Positions 22,741 to 35,919 of a DNA stretch of 64,000 nucleotides are shown here, one piece after another; position 1 is the stretch's first letter; every line of letters starts with the position of its first letter. The stretch covers positions 22,126,001-22,190,000 of the forward strand of contig OY747705.1 in the NCBI GenBank assembly GCA_963556495.2, written 5' to 3'. Under the pieces are notes generated by a model, which made no database searches, had not been told where the DNA came from, and saw only the letters and a program-made list of their open reading frames with translations. The DNA is from Valencia hispanica (taxonomy: Eukaryota; Chordata; Actinopteri; Cyprinodontiformes; Valenciidae). A program made the translations under genes and the position numbers.

Positions 22741-23330
22741 GTTCCAGTATGGAAAAACAGACTTCCCTGTCTCCCGCTCCTGGGTGATCCCAAGGTATTC
22801 CCAGGCAAAAGGGGCCGTACATTCCCTACAGCAAGTTCTGGGTCTGCAGTTTTCTCCGAGTGGCTCATGCTTGTTAAAGTTTCAAAGGGAAGTGTCCCAT
22901 GGGGGCATCCCTATCAGAAGCCTGAACTACCTTAATCAGCTCCTTTCAATGTGGAAGAGCAGTAGCTCTACTCTTTTCCAGAATGAGGGAGCCATGATTG
23001 CAGGTGTCAGAACATAAGCATGCTTTTTGACACCAAAAATACCAAGATACTTGAATCACCCACTTGAGGCAGAACCTGATCTCCACCTGGAGGGAGCAAT
23101 CCTCCATTTCCCAGTTGGGAACCATGGCCTCAGGTTTAGAGAAGCGTACTCCCATCCTGGCTGCTTCACTCTCTGCTGTGAACAGCTCCAGAACATACAG
23201 AAGGTAATTTCCCAAAGATAAGCCAACAGAACTACTTCATCTGATCAAGGCAAAGATTAGACCCTGAGGTTCCCAAACCAGAAACTCTTGAGATCCTGTC
23301 TACGAATAGGACTGGGGACAAATGGCAAAG
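22741..23330 (-). mobile_element. Diverged LINE fragment, antisense
   Basis: On the minus strand, LELFTAESEAARMGVRFSK aligns with [19 protein letters not shown] of the LINE copy at 26650-27422, and VSWYFW matches the later YLGVLF region. Lower on the same strand, the restart near 22900 matches its C-terminal region only at nucleotide level. Many stops and indels show that this is an older member of the same or a related family. Confidence 0.55.
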
Positions 23331-24302
23331 TGGGTGGAGTCCAACCCACACTGGAAACAAGCTAGACTTTGTGCCTTGGATGGGGACCGTTTTTGCTTTT
23401 GTTGTACAAGGACTGGATAGTCCTTAAAAGCCTCCCAGGTACGCCACACTCCCACAAAATGCATCCGAGGACAAAATCCTAAGCCTCCAGATCCAGACAA
23501 CACTTGTGAACGGGACAACCAAACTCCCATGACCTGCATCAGGAACTTAATAAAACATCATCAATCTGAATTTGTGAATTCAAAGCAATAAAGAAAAAGG
23601 CATGAGCAAGAATCAAAAAAAATATTTATTTGTTACAATTTTTGAATACTGTCAAAATACAAATCACTGAGGTAATTTCACTTTTAATGTTCATTAAACA
23701 CAAACCCACAATAAACAACAAAAAAACAACAACAACAGGTTATTTTCTCCTTGATGATTAGTTTGTATAGAATGTATTTTTTTCCAGTTTAAATTACACC
23801 ATCTGTTTTTATTTCTGTTCATACATTACCCTCACTATCACACTTCAATTCAGTCAAGGGTATTCCAGACCTGTAAGTTTCAAAGATGTCCAATCAAAAC
23901 AGAAAAAAATAGACCTTTTTATTAATAGATCAAAATATGGAGGAAAGTAAAACATTCTATTTTAATTTTTTTTTTTTACTTCCTAGAAAGTTAGCCTGAT
24001 CACTCTTTGAAGTCACTGAGTCACTACTCTAAACAGTTACAGATAAGGTCCAATAGAATAGAATAAAGAGATAAGAGAAAGAAAGATAAGAGGAAAAGTT
24101 TAAACTCATTTAACTAGAAAATTTGTAACATCTCAAGTTTTTCCAAAAATAAATGTGCAGATCTGATGCCAAATAGCTGGTTAATTGACATGTGCAAATG
24201 CTGGTAACTGGCCTCATTGTTGCTGTACTGTGAAAACGATCAACAGGTACAAGGTAAAAGACGAACTCTCAGTAAACCGAACAAGCTGAGACACGTCAGC
24301 CT
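23331..24302. other. Downstream flank of npl (3' UTR and intergenic)
   Basis: AT-rich, no coding exon. On the minus strand, AATAAA hexamers (plus-strand TTTATT) occur at about 23625 and 23918, downstream of the npl stop. Either could serve as its polyadenylation signal; the sequence alone does not decide. Confidence 0.4.
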
Positions 24303-27300
24303 TTAGACGAAAATGCTGTGGTATTTCTGTATGATCAGCTGAGAGTGAGCAGGAGGGCACGGCATCACAGGGAGTCGAGGGGGTCCCAGAAGCAGACCCG
24401 ACACCTCAGTCATCAGCTGCTTGTTTACTCCAATGTCAAAACCTGTCAACACACAGCAAACCAATTTTTCATGCACAGGCTGATGAGCTTCCAGCAAATT
24501 CCACAGTCTGGTCTCTTTTTAAACGGCGAAGATCACTCACCGAGTTTTATGGCGTAACCGACAAGCTCTTGGATTTTGAACTGTAAGTGAAAGTTAGACC
24601 AGATTTAAATAAATATGCCAGGAACATGATAGGAGAGTGTATAATAACTAAGAAAAGAGGGACAGAGGTACCTGAATAGTTCGGGCTTTGACCAGATCTC
24701 CTGTCTCAAAGGCTGAAATCAGCTGGTTGACGTAGCGTCCCATATAGTTATATGTGCTGCAGGAAGATAAATGTAAAACCTTAAATAAAAATAAATAAAA
24801 TAAATGAACTAAATTAAATAATCATGAAAATGAAAGATCATCAACCTGCCAACAGCTCCATTAGCTCCCATTGCCAAAGCTGCTAACAATTGCTGCAGTA
24901 AAAGAATTTAGTTTTAGAGTGAAGCTGTATGAGGTTAAAGTCACAGTGAACGATAAAGCAATGCACAGTGCCTTTACAAAGGACTCGTCCACTATGCTGT
25001 TTTTCTAGTTCATTGCATTAAATCTGTAATTGAAAAGAGAAACGATTGACCGGCAAAACTGTTTCATTTATTAACCCCAGTCAAGTTGCATTCAAAGCAA
25101 AAAAATCAATTCATATTTCATAGTAGTGTCAAAATCTGATACTGAGAAATTCAGAAAAAGTGGCAAAAACTTCCAGTAGTCAAACGCTTGAAAGTTACAG
25201 CTTCAAAAGCTCCAAGAGAGGCCTTCAAGACAGCATCAATCTAGTGAACATGATCAAATGATTCAAAAATCTTAAAATGTAATTGTAATTCCTGCTGGCA
25301 CTGAAAGCAGCAACAACAAAAGACCAAATGAAAAGGTAGGAGAAGACTGACCTCATCCACACCGTACAGGACTGACCAGTGAGGCTGGCTGTAGCTGACA
25401 CACTGGCCAAAATCCAACAGGTCGCTCCCACTGAACTTCACTCCTCTGAAGGAGGGAATGAGCTTCTCAATGTCTTCAATCACATCTCTAACTGGGACTG
25501 AGAAAACACGACATGATCAAATTTACAGCACTAGCTACGTCTTCGGATGTACTTAAAGATCACTTCAGCTTCATGTGATTTTACTGCAGAGCATGAATCA
25601 GACCACTGACCAGTCACGCCAGTAAATGATGGGATTTGGTAATAGTAGAAAGGCAGAGCTGGAGCAACTGAAGCAACTTCCTGCAGGAATCTCCTCAAAG
25701 CATCTGAAAAAGAGTAACCAAAAAAAAAAAACCCCACAGAAATGGTTGAATCTTTTAGAAATCATACAACATTGATACATAAATGAAATCCAGAGGCCGA
25801 GGACAAAGTCCTATTGCATGAGAGTTAAAAAAAAGGCATTTAACACACCTGCGGTTCTGGGCTTAAAGAAGGAGGGAGAAATGACCGCTATCCCATCAGC
25901 TCCAATCTCTGCTGCGTGACAAGCCTGAAGGGGGAAAACAGAGTTAACTTTAGTCCTAATAACTGTTTACCAGTGTGAAGTTATGCTAAGAGCCTAACAC
26001 CTTATGGTTTTAAAAGCTTAAAGTCCTTTTAATAAGATACCAGGGAACATGCTGGGGTGACTGGAGTATTCTCCTGTTGTTTGGAGCCCTGGGCTTTAAT
26101 CCCAAATAGACTGTTAACATGTTGTGCAAAAATACAACATCCAAGTGTCTTTTCACCAAGTTTACAAAGACACTGCTTCTCCAAGGAAAATAATTCATCC
26201 ACTTTGATAAACATAGGAATTTCCAGAGAATATAAACCCTACAATCTGATTCATGCACCGAAGAACAAAAAACGAGACTCTGCGCTTTGAAGAAAAGAGT
26301 GCTATGTCACCAGTAAATAAATATGAATTAGCTAAGTTTATTATTGCTATTTGTGCTCATAACGTGAGCATTATATTGGTAGAGGGAGCAGAGTTTTTGT
26401 TACTGTAAGTAAGGGGGATGCACTGCCCCTACCCCATTTGCTGCTGGATGTTGGTCAGATGGCTTAAAGGAGGTCTCAACACTTACACCCAATTACAACA
26501 AAGACAAATTCAGCCATTTGAAAGACAGAAATAAAACCATCCCTCTAAAAGTAACATTGATGTGTATGAAAATCAACATAACTATACATGAACCAATTGG
26601 TTCTATTGTTTTGTTTTTTTATAAATGGGAAAAAAACCTTATTTTTTCTTCCATCCATCCATTTTCTTCCGCTTATCCGGGGTCGGGTCGCGGGGGCAGC
26701 AGCTTAAGCAAAGAGACCCAGACTTCCCTCTCTCCAGCCACTTGTTCCAGCTCCTCGGGAGGAACCCCAAGGCGCTCCCAGGGCAGCCGAAAAACATAGT
26801 CCCTCCAGCGTGTCCTGGGCCTTCCCCTGGGCCTCCTCCCGGTGAGACGTGCCTGAAACACCTCACCAGGGAGGCGTCCAGGAGGCATCCTGACCAGATG
26901 CCCGAGCCACCTCAACTGACTCCTCTCGATGTGGAGAAGCAGCGGCTCTACTCTGAGCCCCCTCCGGATGACTGAGCTTCTCACCCTATCTCTAAGGGAG
27001 AGTCCAGACACTCTGCGGAGGAAACTCATTTCAGCCGCTTGTATCCGTGATCTCGTTCTTTCGGTCACCACCCAGAGTTCGTGACCATAGATGAGGGTAG
27101 GAATGTAGATTGACCGGTAAATTGAGAGCTTCGCCTTTTGGCTCAGCTCTCTCTTCACCACGACAGACCGGTAAAGCGCCCGCATAACTGCAGATGCTCC
27201 ACCAATCAGTCTATCGATCTACCGCTCCATTTTTTCCTCATTCGTGAACAAGACCCCCAGATACTTAAACTCCTCCACTTGTGGAAGGACCCCATCCCCG

Positions 27301-30300
27301 ACCCGGAGAAGGCACCCCACCCTTTTACGGCTCAAGACCATGGCCTCGGATTTGGAGGTGCTGATTCTCATCCCAGCCGCTTCACACTCGGCTGTGAACC
27401 GCTCCAGCAAAAGCTGTAGATCACGTTTTTTTTTTTTTTTTTTTTTTATTTTCTTTTAAAAAGCTTATTGAGTTATTGTTCCTACGGGCTCTAATGGGAC
27501 TCCTATGTTAATGTCTATTCAGTGCTGACCTCTTAGCTTGATAATCTCTTTTAAAGTCATGGTTGGAACTAACTTCAAGACTTTATAAAGTCGAGCACAT
27601 CAGAATCTTTCTGATTTTGTAGGGTCTTTTACATCTACAGAAGTACAGGGGTCTTTAAGGCTATAGCTCCTAAATCAGTTGTAAGATGTAGTTTGAGGAT
27701 ATAAAAAGAGGACTTTGCTCCTGTAATCATATTGCATTTTTAAACTAACTACTCCTCCAATGTTTCTTTCAGCAGCAGGAGATAGCCACTGATGCAAGCT
27801 TAACTTAACACTTGTTTTGTTGGTATGAGTTACTTGCTATGGGCATGAATTTGATTTCATATCTCAGTCAGTAAAACAGTCAACAACTCACCAGATCCTG
27901 GGAATCTTTGAGGCTCATGCATCCAACATGTACAATCACGTTATCCATTCTGTTAAGACAAGTTCTCAGACATTAATATTTGCTTCTGCTGCAACAAACT
28001 CAACATAGAATGATACGGAACCCCCCACAAAAATAAAAACAACCAAAGTGTGAGAACGCTCACCTTCCCTTTGCTCTCTGACACCACTCCTCTGCCAGGA
28101 CCTTCCTCTCTGCAACAGAGAGAGACATGCTCTCTCCAGTGGTACCATTGACTGGAAGCAGCATGAGGCATGTTTTATTAACACATATTGGCTCATATCA
28201 GGTTCACATTCAAAGTTCGAATGTTTACCCACAAAACTGGATAATCAGTTACAGAAACTATAGGAATAACAACAACAATAATAATATTAAATGTCATTTT
28301 CACCAGGATGAAAAATTAAACTAACTCTTTGTTAAATACAGCACCTCTTTCATGAATATATATGGATATTTACACACACCTTATAAAATGACTTTACAAA
28401 TCTGTCTCTCTCACTGTGTGACAATCAAAGCTAAACTTTCATCTAAATGTTTTCGGTTTTTGGAGAGTGAGGACTGCTAAATGATTTCTTTTTGCTAAAC
28501 TTGAGATTTTTTTTAAACTGCGTCTTTAAACAATGTGGGAAAGCACAGATGATATCATTGCCTTGTGAACTTCTGATATGTTGATTCATATAATTTTAGA
28601 TAAATTGGGGAACCACTTTGGATTTATTATAAGACAACAGCTTTAACATACTGGTTCCTTGTGTGACATCATGGGGAAATCAAAAAATAAATAAATCAGC
28701 CAAGATATCTGGAAAAGAACTGTGGACCTTCACACGTCTGGTTCATCCTATGGTACAACTTCCAGATGCACATTTATCTGTTCAAACAATTATGTGCAAC
28801 ACTATGGTTATGCCCAGCAATCATACAGCTCAGGAAGCAGACAAATGTTGTGAAATATGGGCATCAACCCCAGAACAAAAGCAAAAGACCTTAATGCTGG
28901 CAGAGGCTGTTAAGGGAGTGTTATTGCCCACAGTGAAATGATACCTGTATAGACAGTCTTAAAAAGGAAAACGCCATTACTCTAAAACCAGCAGCAATAC
29001 ATGAAGGAATAATACCCTTAAGTTTTGGAGTCATGTTCTCTGGTCTGATGAAACTAAAATTGAAATGTCCGGCCATAATGACCATCATTATATTTGGGGG
29101 GAAGCTTGCAAGCCTGAAAACATCCTCTCAAATTAAAAGTACAGCAGTGGAAGCATCATGTTGTTAGGGATGTTTGGCTACAGGAGGGACTGGTCCACTT
29201 GGTATCAAGAAGTAAAAACATTATTTTTAAATGCTACAGCAGCATCTCCAGATGTCAGCCAGGAAGTTAAAGCTTGGGCATAAGTGTGTCTTCTAAATGA
29301 ACACGGACTCAAATTACTGCCAAATACATTACAAAGTGACTTAAGGGCAACAGAGACATTGTTTTGGAGTGTTCATCAGAAAGCACTTAACACAGTCCCA
29401 TATATGTGGTGGCTGTGAGCACAGACGCCTATAAACCTGACTCAGCTCCACCATTTCTGTCAAGAACTTACTAATAAACTGTTGTGAGAAGCTTCCAGGA
29501 GGAAATACAACACATTAGATCCCAAAAGGTAATTCTAAGTCTAATTTAATTTCAGAACGTTAGAAAAAAGGTTACAGTGGAGCAAAAAACTATTTGGCAG
29601 CCACTGATTGTGGAAGTTGTCCAACGTAAAAAGAGGAGGTCTTTAATTTTCATCATAAATACACGTCCACTGTGAGGGATAATATAAAAAATCATCTATG
29701 AAATCCGATTGCATATTTTTTTCAAAATGTATTTGTGTAATGGTGCAGAAAATATGTATGTGGCCAATGACAAAAGTTTATTCCAATCCTTTGTAAAGTA
29801 ACCTTGGTTGACAATGAAAGAGATGAAACATTTCCTCTAAGTCTTCACCAGGTTTGCACACACTATAGCTGGTAGTTTGGCCCATTCTTCCATGGAGATC
29901 TTCTCTAGAGCTGTGATGTTTTGACTTTCAACTCCCACCACAGATTCTCTATTGGATTGAGGTCTGGAGACTGGCTAGGCCACTCCAGAACCTTGAAATG
30001 CTTTTTACGTAGCCACTTTTTTGGTTTAAGGGCGATGTTAATGGGATTATTTTCATGCTGGAAGATCCATCTCTTCCTGCTCTCCGCGAGGATGGACGCT
30101 TTTCTCTTTCCCTCCCTACTGTTGTCTACTTCTGCATTCTTTTGTCTTGTCAACTATTTTTGGAGCCTCTCTTTGCATTCTCCTCCGGAAAGAACAACTA
30201 TGGTTCTGGATCTGGTTCTGGTCAGCTGGTCTCTTGATACAATTAATAAAAAAATTTCCCGGAGAATGGATAAAAGGGAGAGCCGAGTTGTTCCGATGGA

Positions 30301-33300
30301 ACATCGTGGAGGATCTTGTGTCTCTCACTTTTGGCCATCGAGGACGTTGGAAACATTTATATAATTGGATTCATGATAACCGGATATCTGCTGATTATCG
30401 CAGGTGGATTTTCTGAGGTATCGTAAACTTCAAGCTTAAAGGCAGCAATTGGCAGGCTGCCTGGGCTACAGGAAGGTTGCTGTGCTGTCAACACTCAGAC
30501 TATTTGTGATGTGCAAGCAAAATTGGACTCGTTTCACTGCTTGGGTAATAACTTGGAGAAGTTCTCAGCCGGCTGGAAGGTAATCTGAACCACGATTTGG
30601 CCATTTGGACTGAACTCGGACCACTGACAGACTCTAAGGCAAGAGAAAAAGTGATCTTCGCCTGTCTCTAAAACAACAACTTCTTATCTACTGGAATTCG
30701 ACTCCCTGGTCTTGGTAGACCAAACAAAAACTCCCTTGGATGTGTGTGCAAAAGGACGCTCCATCCCACCCCACTCCCCCATCCCCCAGATGAGCCTGTG
30801 AGCTCCCTGACTCAGCCCCAAGGTCGTATATTACATCACAGGCGACAGACTCTGGGATTGAACTGAGAGGAGTTTCATTGTCTCACATTAATGCACACAT
30901 ACATGCACGCACGCTCACGCCACAGCTACAGACATGCACGCGCTCCTGGATTTCAACATGCTCGCGGTACCCTAAGACTCCTGCCCACTCTTCGGACAGC
31001 GAAATGATGGGCGCGTGCTTTGGATGGCCGCGACCGGTTTCTCTGTACGGAGGGTTCCCGAACCTCCCCCCGTCCCATTTGTGTTCTCATATGTTATGAC
31101 CGATACATGTGCTTCTATGTTTTTGCTGTGGTTTTTTCAGCACCTCGGCTCGGCTCCCTGTAGGGGGCTGGGCTGAGTTGCCTTTTTTTCCCCCCCTGTT
31201 CACCCCCCCCCCCTCCTATTGTGAATCATTTCTATCTGCTAAAAGGGGCGCTGGTAAAGCCGGCTGCTACCGCGGTCTTCCAAATCCTGTAATGCGTTAA
31301 TGTTTGTAATTGTTTGTATGATCTAGGATTGGTTGTACCGAAACTTAATTTCCCCACGGGGATTATTAAAGTATCTCTTATCTTATCTTATCTTATCTCA
31401 TCTTATCCAGCCACGTTTCATCTTCAATGCTCTCACTGATGTAAAGGAGGTTTTTGCCCAAAATCTCACTTTACATGACCCCATTCATCCTTTCTGTAAT
31501 ACGGATCAGTCGTCCTTTCCCCTTTGCAGAAAAGCAGCTTCACAGTGGTTATAGTGTTCTTGGGATGCAACTCAGCATTCTTCCCCCTCCAAACACGGTG
31601 AGTGGAGTTTATACCATAGAGTTCTATTTTGGTCTCAACTGACCACATGATATTCTCCCAATCCTCTTCTGGATCATTCAGATGGTCTCTGGCAAGCTCT
31701 GGATAGGTCTGGACATGTGCTAGCTTAACCTCGAGTGCTGCAGGACTATAATCCATGACTACGTAGTGTGTTACTAATAGTAACCTTTGTTACTGTGGTC
31801 CCAGCTCTCTTCAGGTCATTCACAAGGTCCCTTGTTCTCAAGATCATGTGTATCCCACGAGGTGAGATCTTGCATAGAGCCCCAGGTTGAGGGAGATAGT
31901 CAATGATTCATTGACTATCTATGATTCAATGATCCATTTTCTAATAATTGCTCCAACAGTTGATGTCTTCTCACCAAGCTTGCCTATTGTAGATTGGCTC
32001 ATCCCAGTCTTGGGCAGATGTCCAGTCTTGTCCCTGGAGTCCTTAGACAGGTCTTGGCCATGGTGGAGGTTGGATTCTGACTGTTTGAAGGTGTGGACAG
32101 GTGTCTTTTATACAGATATCCAGTTTAAACAGGTGCCATTAATACAGCTAATGAGTGGAGGATAAAAGAGCTTCTTAAAGAAGGTCTGTGAGGGCCAAAA
32201 TTCTTGTTTGGTGCTAAATACATATTTTCTGCACCATTATACAAACAAATTCCTTCAAAATCCTACAATGTGATTTCCTGGATTTTATTTTGTAGATTCT
32301 ATCTCTCACAGTTGCAGTGTACCTATGATGAAATTTACAGACCTCATTTTCTTAAGTGGGACAACTTGCACAATCGGTGGCTGCCAAATACTTTTTTGCA
32401 TCACTGTAGGTGTAGGTTAGTGTAAGAAATACCTGGTTTCTACTGTATCTATGATCTAACTATTTGAAAACAAATGTCTTAAACTGATCATAGAAAAGGT
32501 GTGACAATTATTGGACAATAGATTGTATGGGGTTGTTGATTAGCTTGGTCACTTCAACAGCTTTAGTAGGGAACCAATGTATCTGACGATGCCATTTTGT
32601 GGATCGGCAGTTTCAAAGTATGGAAACCAAACATTTAAATATGAAGAGTGTATGATTTAGATTCTTTAAGTTGTTTTTTTTCACTTTTATAGCACAATAT
32701 CTCCTTAGTTTCAGGGAATCTTGGTTAAACAGAGTTATAGAGCCATTTAGATATCAAAAAACAGCAGCTGGTTCAAGACGCCAACAAAAGGAGTGTAAAT
32801 GACAAAAAAACAATACACAAAACATCCAAGATACTTTTTTATGTGAACACAACAACTCAGAATCGGGGCTCTATCACATATACCAGTATAAAGCGTAACC
32901 CTGAAAGCAATTAAGTGCAACTATCAGGCTGGCAGAAAGAGACTGCAAGATAATGATGTGAGTTACTTGCTGTTAAAAGTAAAAAGAACCTCATCTTTCT
33001 AATTCTTGGTCTTTAAGGTTTCAGATGATGATAAAGAAGAAATACATGGTCTTTACCAGATTCTAAAATAATTCAAATTTAGCCTTATGTTTCCAAAGAC
33101 ACAACCAAACGATTCCACCCTGTCATAAGTTATGTAACATTAGTGAAGCTGTGTATATAAACCACACAGTTCTATAAAATTACAACCATACTTAGCAGCA
33201 AAATCTCCATCAGTTGTTTTTTGTAGGACATCATTGTGGAGAAATTTTACCCTCTCTTCTTTACAGTATTGCTTCAGTTTATTAAGTTTTGCTGACTTTG

Positions 33301-35293
33301 ATTTCTTCACAACAGGATTTTAGTCAGGTTCAGGTCTGGACTTTGACAGGCCCATCGCAACATTTAAATTATTTTTTTTAACACCCGGCTATTCTGTAGT
33401 AGACCGGCTGCTGGGATTGGGATCACCATTCTGTGTCACGACCGTCACGACCCAGTTTGGGCCAAAGCTTTACCTACTGAGACTTATTTTAGTCTAGAAT
33501 ACAAATGAGTTTAGCTGTAGTGGCTACACAAACAAACCCAAATATCTACATCTCCGTCACCGTGCTTGAAGGTTGGTATAAAGAATTATGTTCATATGCT
33601 GTGCTTGATCTGCGCACTATGCCCAAACATCTACTTTTTCGTCTAATCTGAAAAATAGAAGATGTTTAAGAAGACTTGAAGTTCCTACATATACAACTTT
33701 GCCTGCCTATTTTGTCCCTTATTCTTTTTAGAGAAAAGAGGCACTCTCCTGGGAAAATCTACCACCATGAGGTGTACCATTTAACACGCTAACTGCATGT
33801 ATCTGTTTACATTTTATCCGAGCACATGTTAACCGTGGGCTGAATTTGCTGAGATGTCCCATTCTGGGACATTTCACAACTGTCTTCAATAATCCCTTGG
33901 ACTGGTTAGTAATCATTCTCACTACAGAATGATTGTCATGAAGTAGTTAGGAAATACCCTAATCGCCCTTTCCAGATTGTTTGGTACTAACAGCTGCTTC
34001 TCTAAAGCCATTTCTGATCGTTTTCCTTCTTGGCATAATGTTAAAACCCTACTGTTTGCTTTAGACCTTCGTGTTCTCTTTGGTCAGCAGTGGTTTAGGC
34101 CTTGGATTTCTTCAATGGATGCAATTTGTGTCTGACTTCTATCTTACTGTTAAATCTGTGAACACAAGGCTTCAATGAGGCCAATAGTAATTTGGATGTT
34201 CTTGGTTCTTTTTGACATCCATTTTAAATTGGAGATGCACCCTTAGAGTAATTTTGGTAAGCTTAGAGGGTTCATTGTGGCTCTCCCTGTAGTTTACTGG
34301 AGTCCGAGACCCTCAGGAATGGCTTTGTGACCCTTTCCAGACTGATAGAATTACTTTAAATCTAATATGTTCTTGAATTTCTTTAGATCACAACATGTGT
34401 AGCTTTTTTATCTTTTAGCCTACTGCATGTAGTTAGACAGGTTCTTTTTAAGCAGTGTCTTTACTTTAGAGGTCTAGAGCTGTAAATGAGCCTAATTTAG
34501 AGAAACTGGCCCAGAAAATGTGGCTCATCACATCTGATTAATGATATTTTCACATCATCTTGCCCAAGTTATGATTTTCTAATAAAAGAAGCTTGATTTT
34601 CTAAAACATTAAGAGACAAAAAAAGAACAAACCATAAATTATAAACTATACAACTTAAAGAGAGTGTACTTTTTCTAAACAAGAGTAAGTTTATAAGCAA
34701 CCATACCTTGTAGCACTAAAGCAGCAGCTTCAGCTGTGCTAATCATGTTTTCTTATTATTTCGTTCTAAATGACTGACTAAGGCTATGCAGGTTCTCTCT
34801 GCAGAATACCTTTGGTGGTCAAGGGCATATACATGTTTCTATAAGAGAGCAGTAAGCAATTTTATTTACTAATTTTCTGAGATAATTTTTTTTCTCTTAA
34901 AGTTAGATGTGTAACTGGAAACCAAACTCTTTTAGCAAGAGAATGACACGATCTCTATATAAATAAATCAGATAAAATCAAGCAGCTGTGCATCATTGAT
35001 ATTGATTCAAGTGGGAACAGAAAACATGACACACGTCAACAGAAGGAATCCCACTTTTAAACTTACCAAATATGCCCTTTACACCTTGCTTTTCTGTCAA
35101 GTAGTCAACATAAGGTCCAATCACTGATAAGTTGACTTCACTGTTTTGAGAAAATAGGAGAAATATAGTCCTACACATATGGTGGAATACATAATGAAAC
35201 AGAAATACTAAACTCCAAAGGATGACACATGGTCACACATGTCAGATCTTTAGACACACACTCTCTCTCTCTCCTCCTCACATAGAAACAGAT

Positions 35294-35332
<39 letters not shown>

Positions 35333-35488
35333 ACCCACACACACCCACCCACGCACACACGATCAGTCAGAGCTGTAATGGTCTGCAGGAATAAAATAGC
35401 ATCTGAAGGATCCTTACCCTTGGGGGGTGAAAGGAGTGAACGTGGCAGCAAGCAGACCTGTCACCTTTCCGTCAGCAACAGGAGCCAT
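24303..35488 (-). CDS. npl: N-acetylneuraminate lyase (sialic acid aldolase)
   Basis: Eleven coding exons: 35418-35488, 35067-35140, 28064-28151, 27892-27949, 25849-25924, 25611-25703, 25352-25491, 24846-24892, 24672-24756, 24541-24580 and 24303-24442. All have GT-AG borders and matching phases, giving 912 nt (303 residues, stop included in the count). NPL is a cytosolic (beta/alpha)8-barrel class I aldolase that splits N-acetylneuraminate into N-acetylmannosamine and pyruvate. The protein shows the pyruvate-binding NGTTGE (residues 50-55), PFYYYQIP with the catalytic Tyr at about 144, and RGVKF with the Schiff-base Lys at about 172. The length is slightly under the human enzyme (320), with a shorter C-terminus. 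The start is supported by an in-frame TGA two codons upstream (35492-35494) and a good ATGG context. Intron 2 (about 6.9 kb) and intron 4 are loaded with transposons. Confidence 0.96.
26650..27422 (-). mobile_element. LINE 3' end in npl intron 4, antisense to window, sense to npl
   Basis: The minus strand encodes the end of a retrotransposon protein: [25 protein letters not shown], a stop TAG at 27219-27221, then [18 protein letters not shown] and [18 protein letters not shown], ending LLPPRPDPG, followed by a GGATGGATGG tail (about 26650-26665). The copy at 55816 has Glu (GAG) where this copy has the stop, so a single G-to-T change made the nonsense codon. The 5' side is truncated beside a long T run (27427-27449). 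Apart from that stop the frame is well preserved, implying a fairly recent insertion. Confidence 0.88.
28660..29560 (+). mobile_element. Tc1-like transposon remnant in npl intron 2
   Basis: Starts with a recognisable Tc1 transposase N-terminus (ATGGGGAAATCAAAAAATA, M-G-K-S-K, then SAKISG...) and carries at about 29025-29070 the region around WSDETK (CTCTGGTCTGATGAAACTAA). Multiple stops and shifts interrupt the frame. It directly abuts the next Tc1 element at 29574. Confidence 0.6.
29574..32406 (-). mobile_element. Tc1-like transposon in npl intron 2, split by a retroelement
   Basis: The terminal inverted repeats are CAGTGGAGCAAAAAACTATT on the left and AATACTTTTTTGCATCACTG on the right, with TA on both outer sides (29572-29573, 32407-32408). 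The transposase is on the minus strand in two parts. Its N-side catalytic part is at 31466-31756 ([17 protein letters not shown]) and the C-side part at 29905-30153 ([20 protein letters not shown]). The first catalytic Asp is Val (WSVETK) and the second is Glu (FQHENN), so even a joined frame would be inactive. Without the insert the element would be about 1.5 kb. Confidence 0.9.
30069..31405 (+). mobile_element. Non-autonomous retroelement nested in the Tc1 element
   Basis: It interrupts the Tc1 transposase at the point where AGATCC would continue into AGCCACG. The right end reads AATTTCCCCACGGGGATTAT followed by AAAGTATCTCTTATCTTATC-type repeats, the usual 3' tail of fish LINE/SINE families. 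The ~1.3-kb body is GC-richer with C runs (31203-31213). It has no reverse transcriptase that I can see, so it probably depends on another LINE. The target duplication is short (ATCC) and not conclusive. Confidence 0.65.
33120..34420 (-). mobile_element. Degraded DNA-transposon-like sequence in npl intron 2
   Basis: Contains plus-strand wording characteristic of reversed Tc1-related elements (TCAGGTTCAGGTCTGGACTT near 33324, TTTGACAGGCCCATCGCAAC). Stretches such as TTTGGTACTAACAGCTGCTT follow. No terminal repeats or frame survive. The assignment rests on similarity of phrasing to known fish repeats and is weak. Confidence 0.35.
35298..35331. repeat. (CT)n microsatellite in npl intron 1
   Basis: An uninterrupted CT run of about 34 bases lies some 90 bases from the end of npl coding exon 1. 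Imperfect CT and CCCACA-type repeats flank it (35260-35275 and 35331-35361). Confidence 0.95.
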
Positions 35489-35919
35489 TGTTCAGATACC
35501 AATCTAACCTAACACACAAACATGAAAGCAAATGGAACAGGCAGTAAAACTAAACTGTGAGCTTACAGAGAAAGAGATAGGACGGAGTGTCCTGTCTATA
35601 TCAAATTCTGTTACTACTAAGAAGCATACTGACAGTATCTGCTCAGTTAAAAGCCCTGAAGATGCCAGGAAAATCCAAATGTTATTTTTTCCCTTATATT
35701 TCTTCTTCCTGGTAGCTTCCAAAACAACATGACAGTGCATACTGCCATCTACTGTGGAAAATTGTGCAACAGCATGCTAAAACTGGCTTTTGCATTTTTC
35801 CTGTCAAGGCCATTAAATTCTGCATGAAGTGTCTTGCAAAAGCTTCCACAATGCTTGAAACTTTTCCATGTTTTGTCATGATCTTTTTAAAGTTTGACAC
35901 AGGGAGAGGCACTGCAAAG

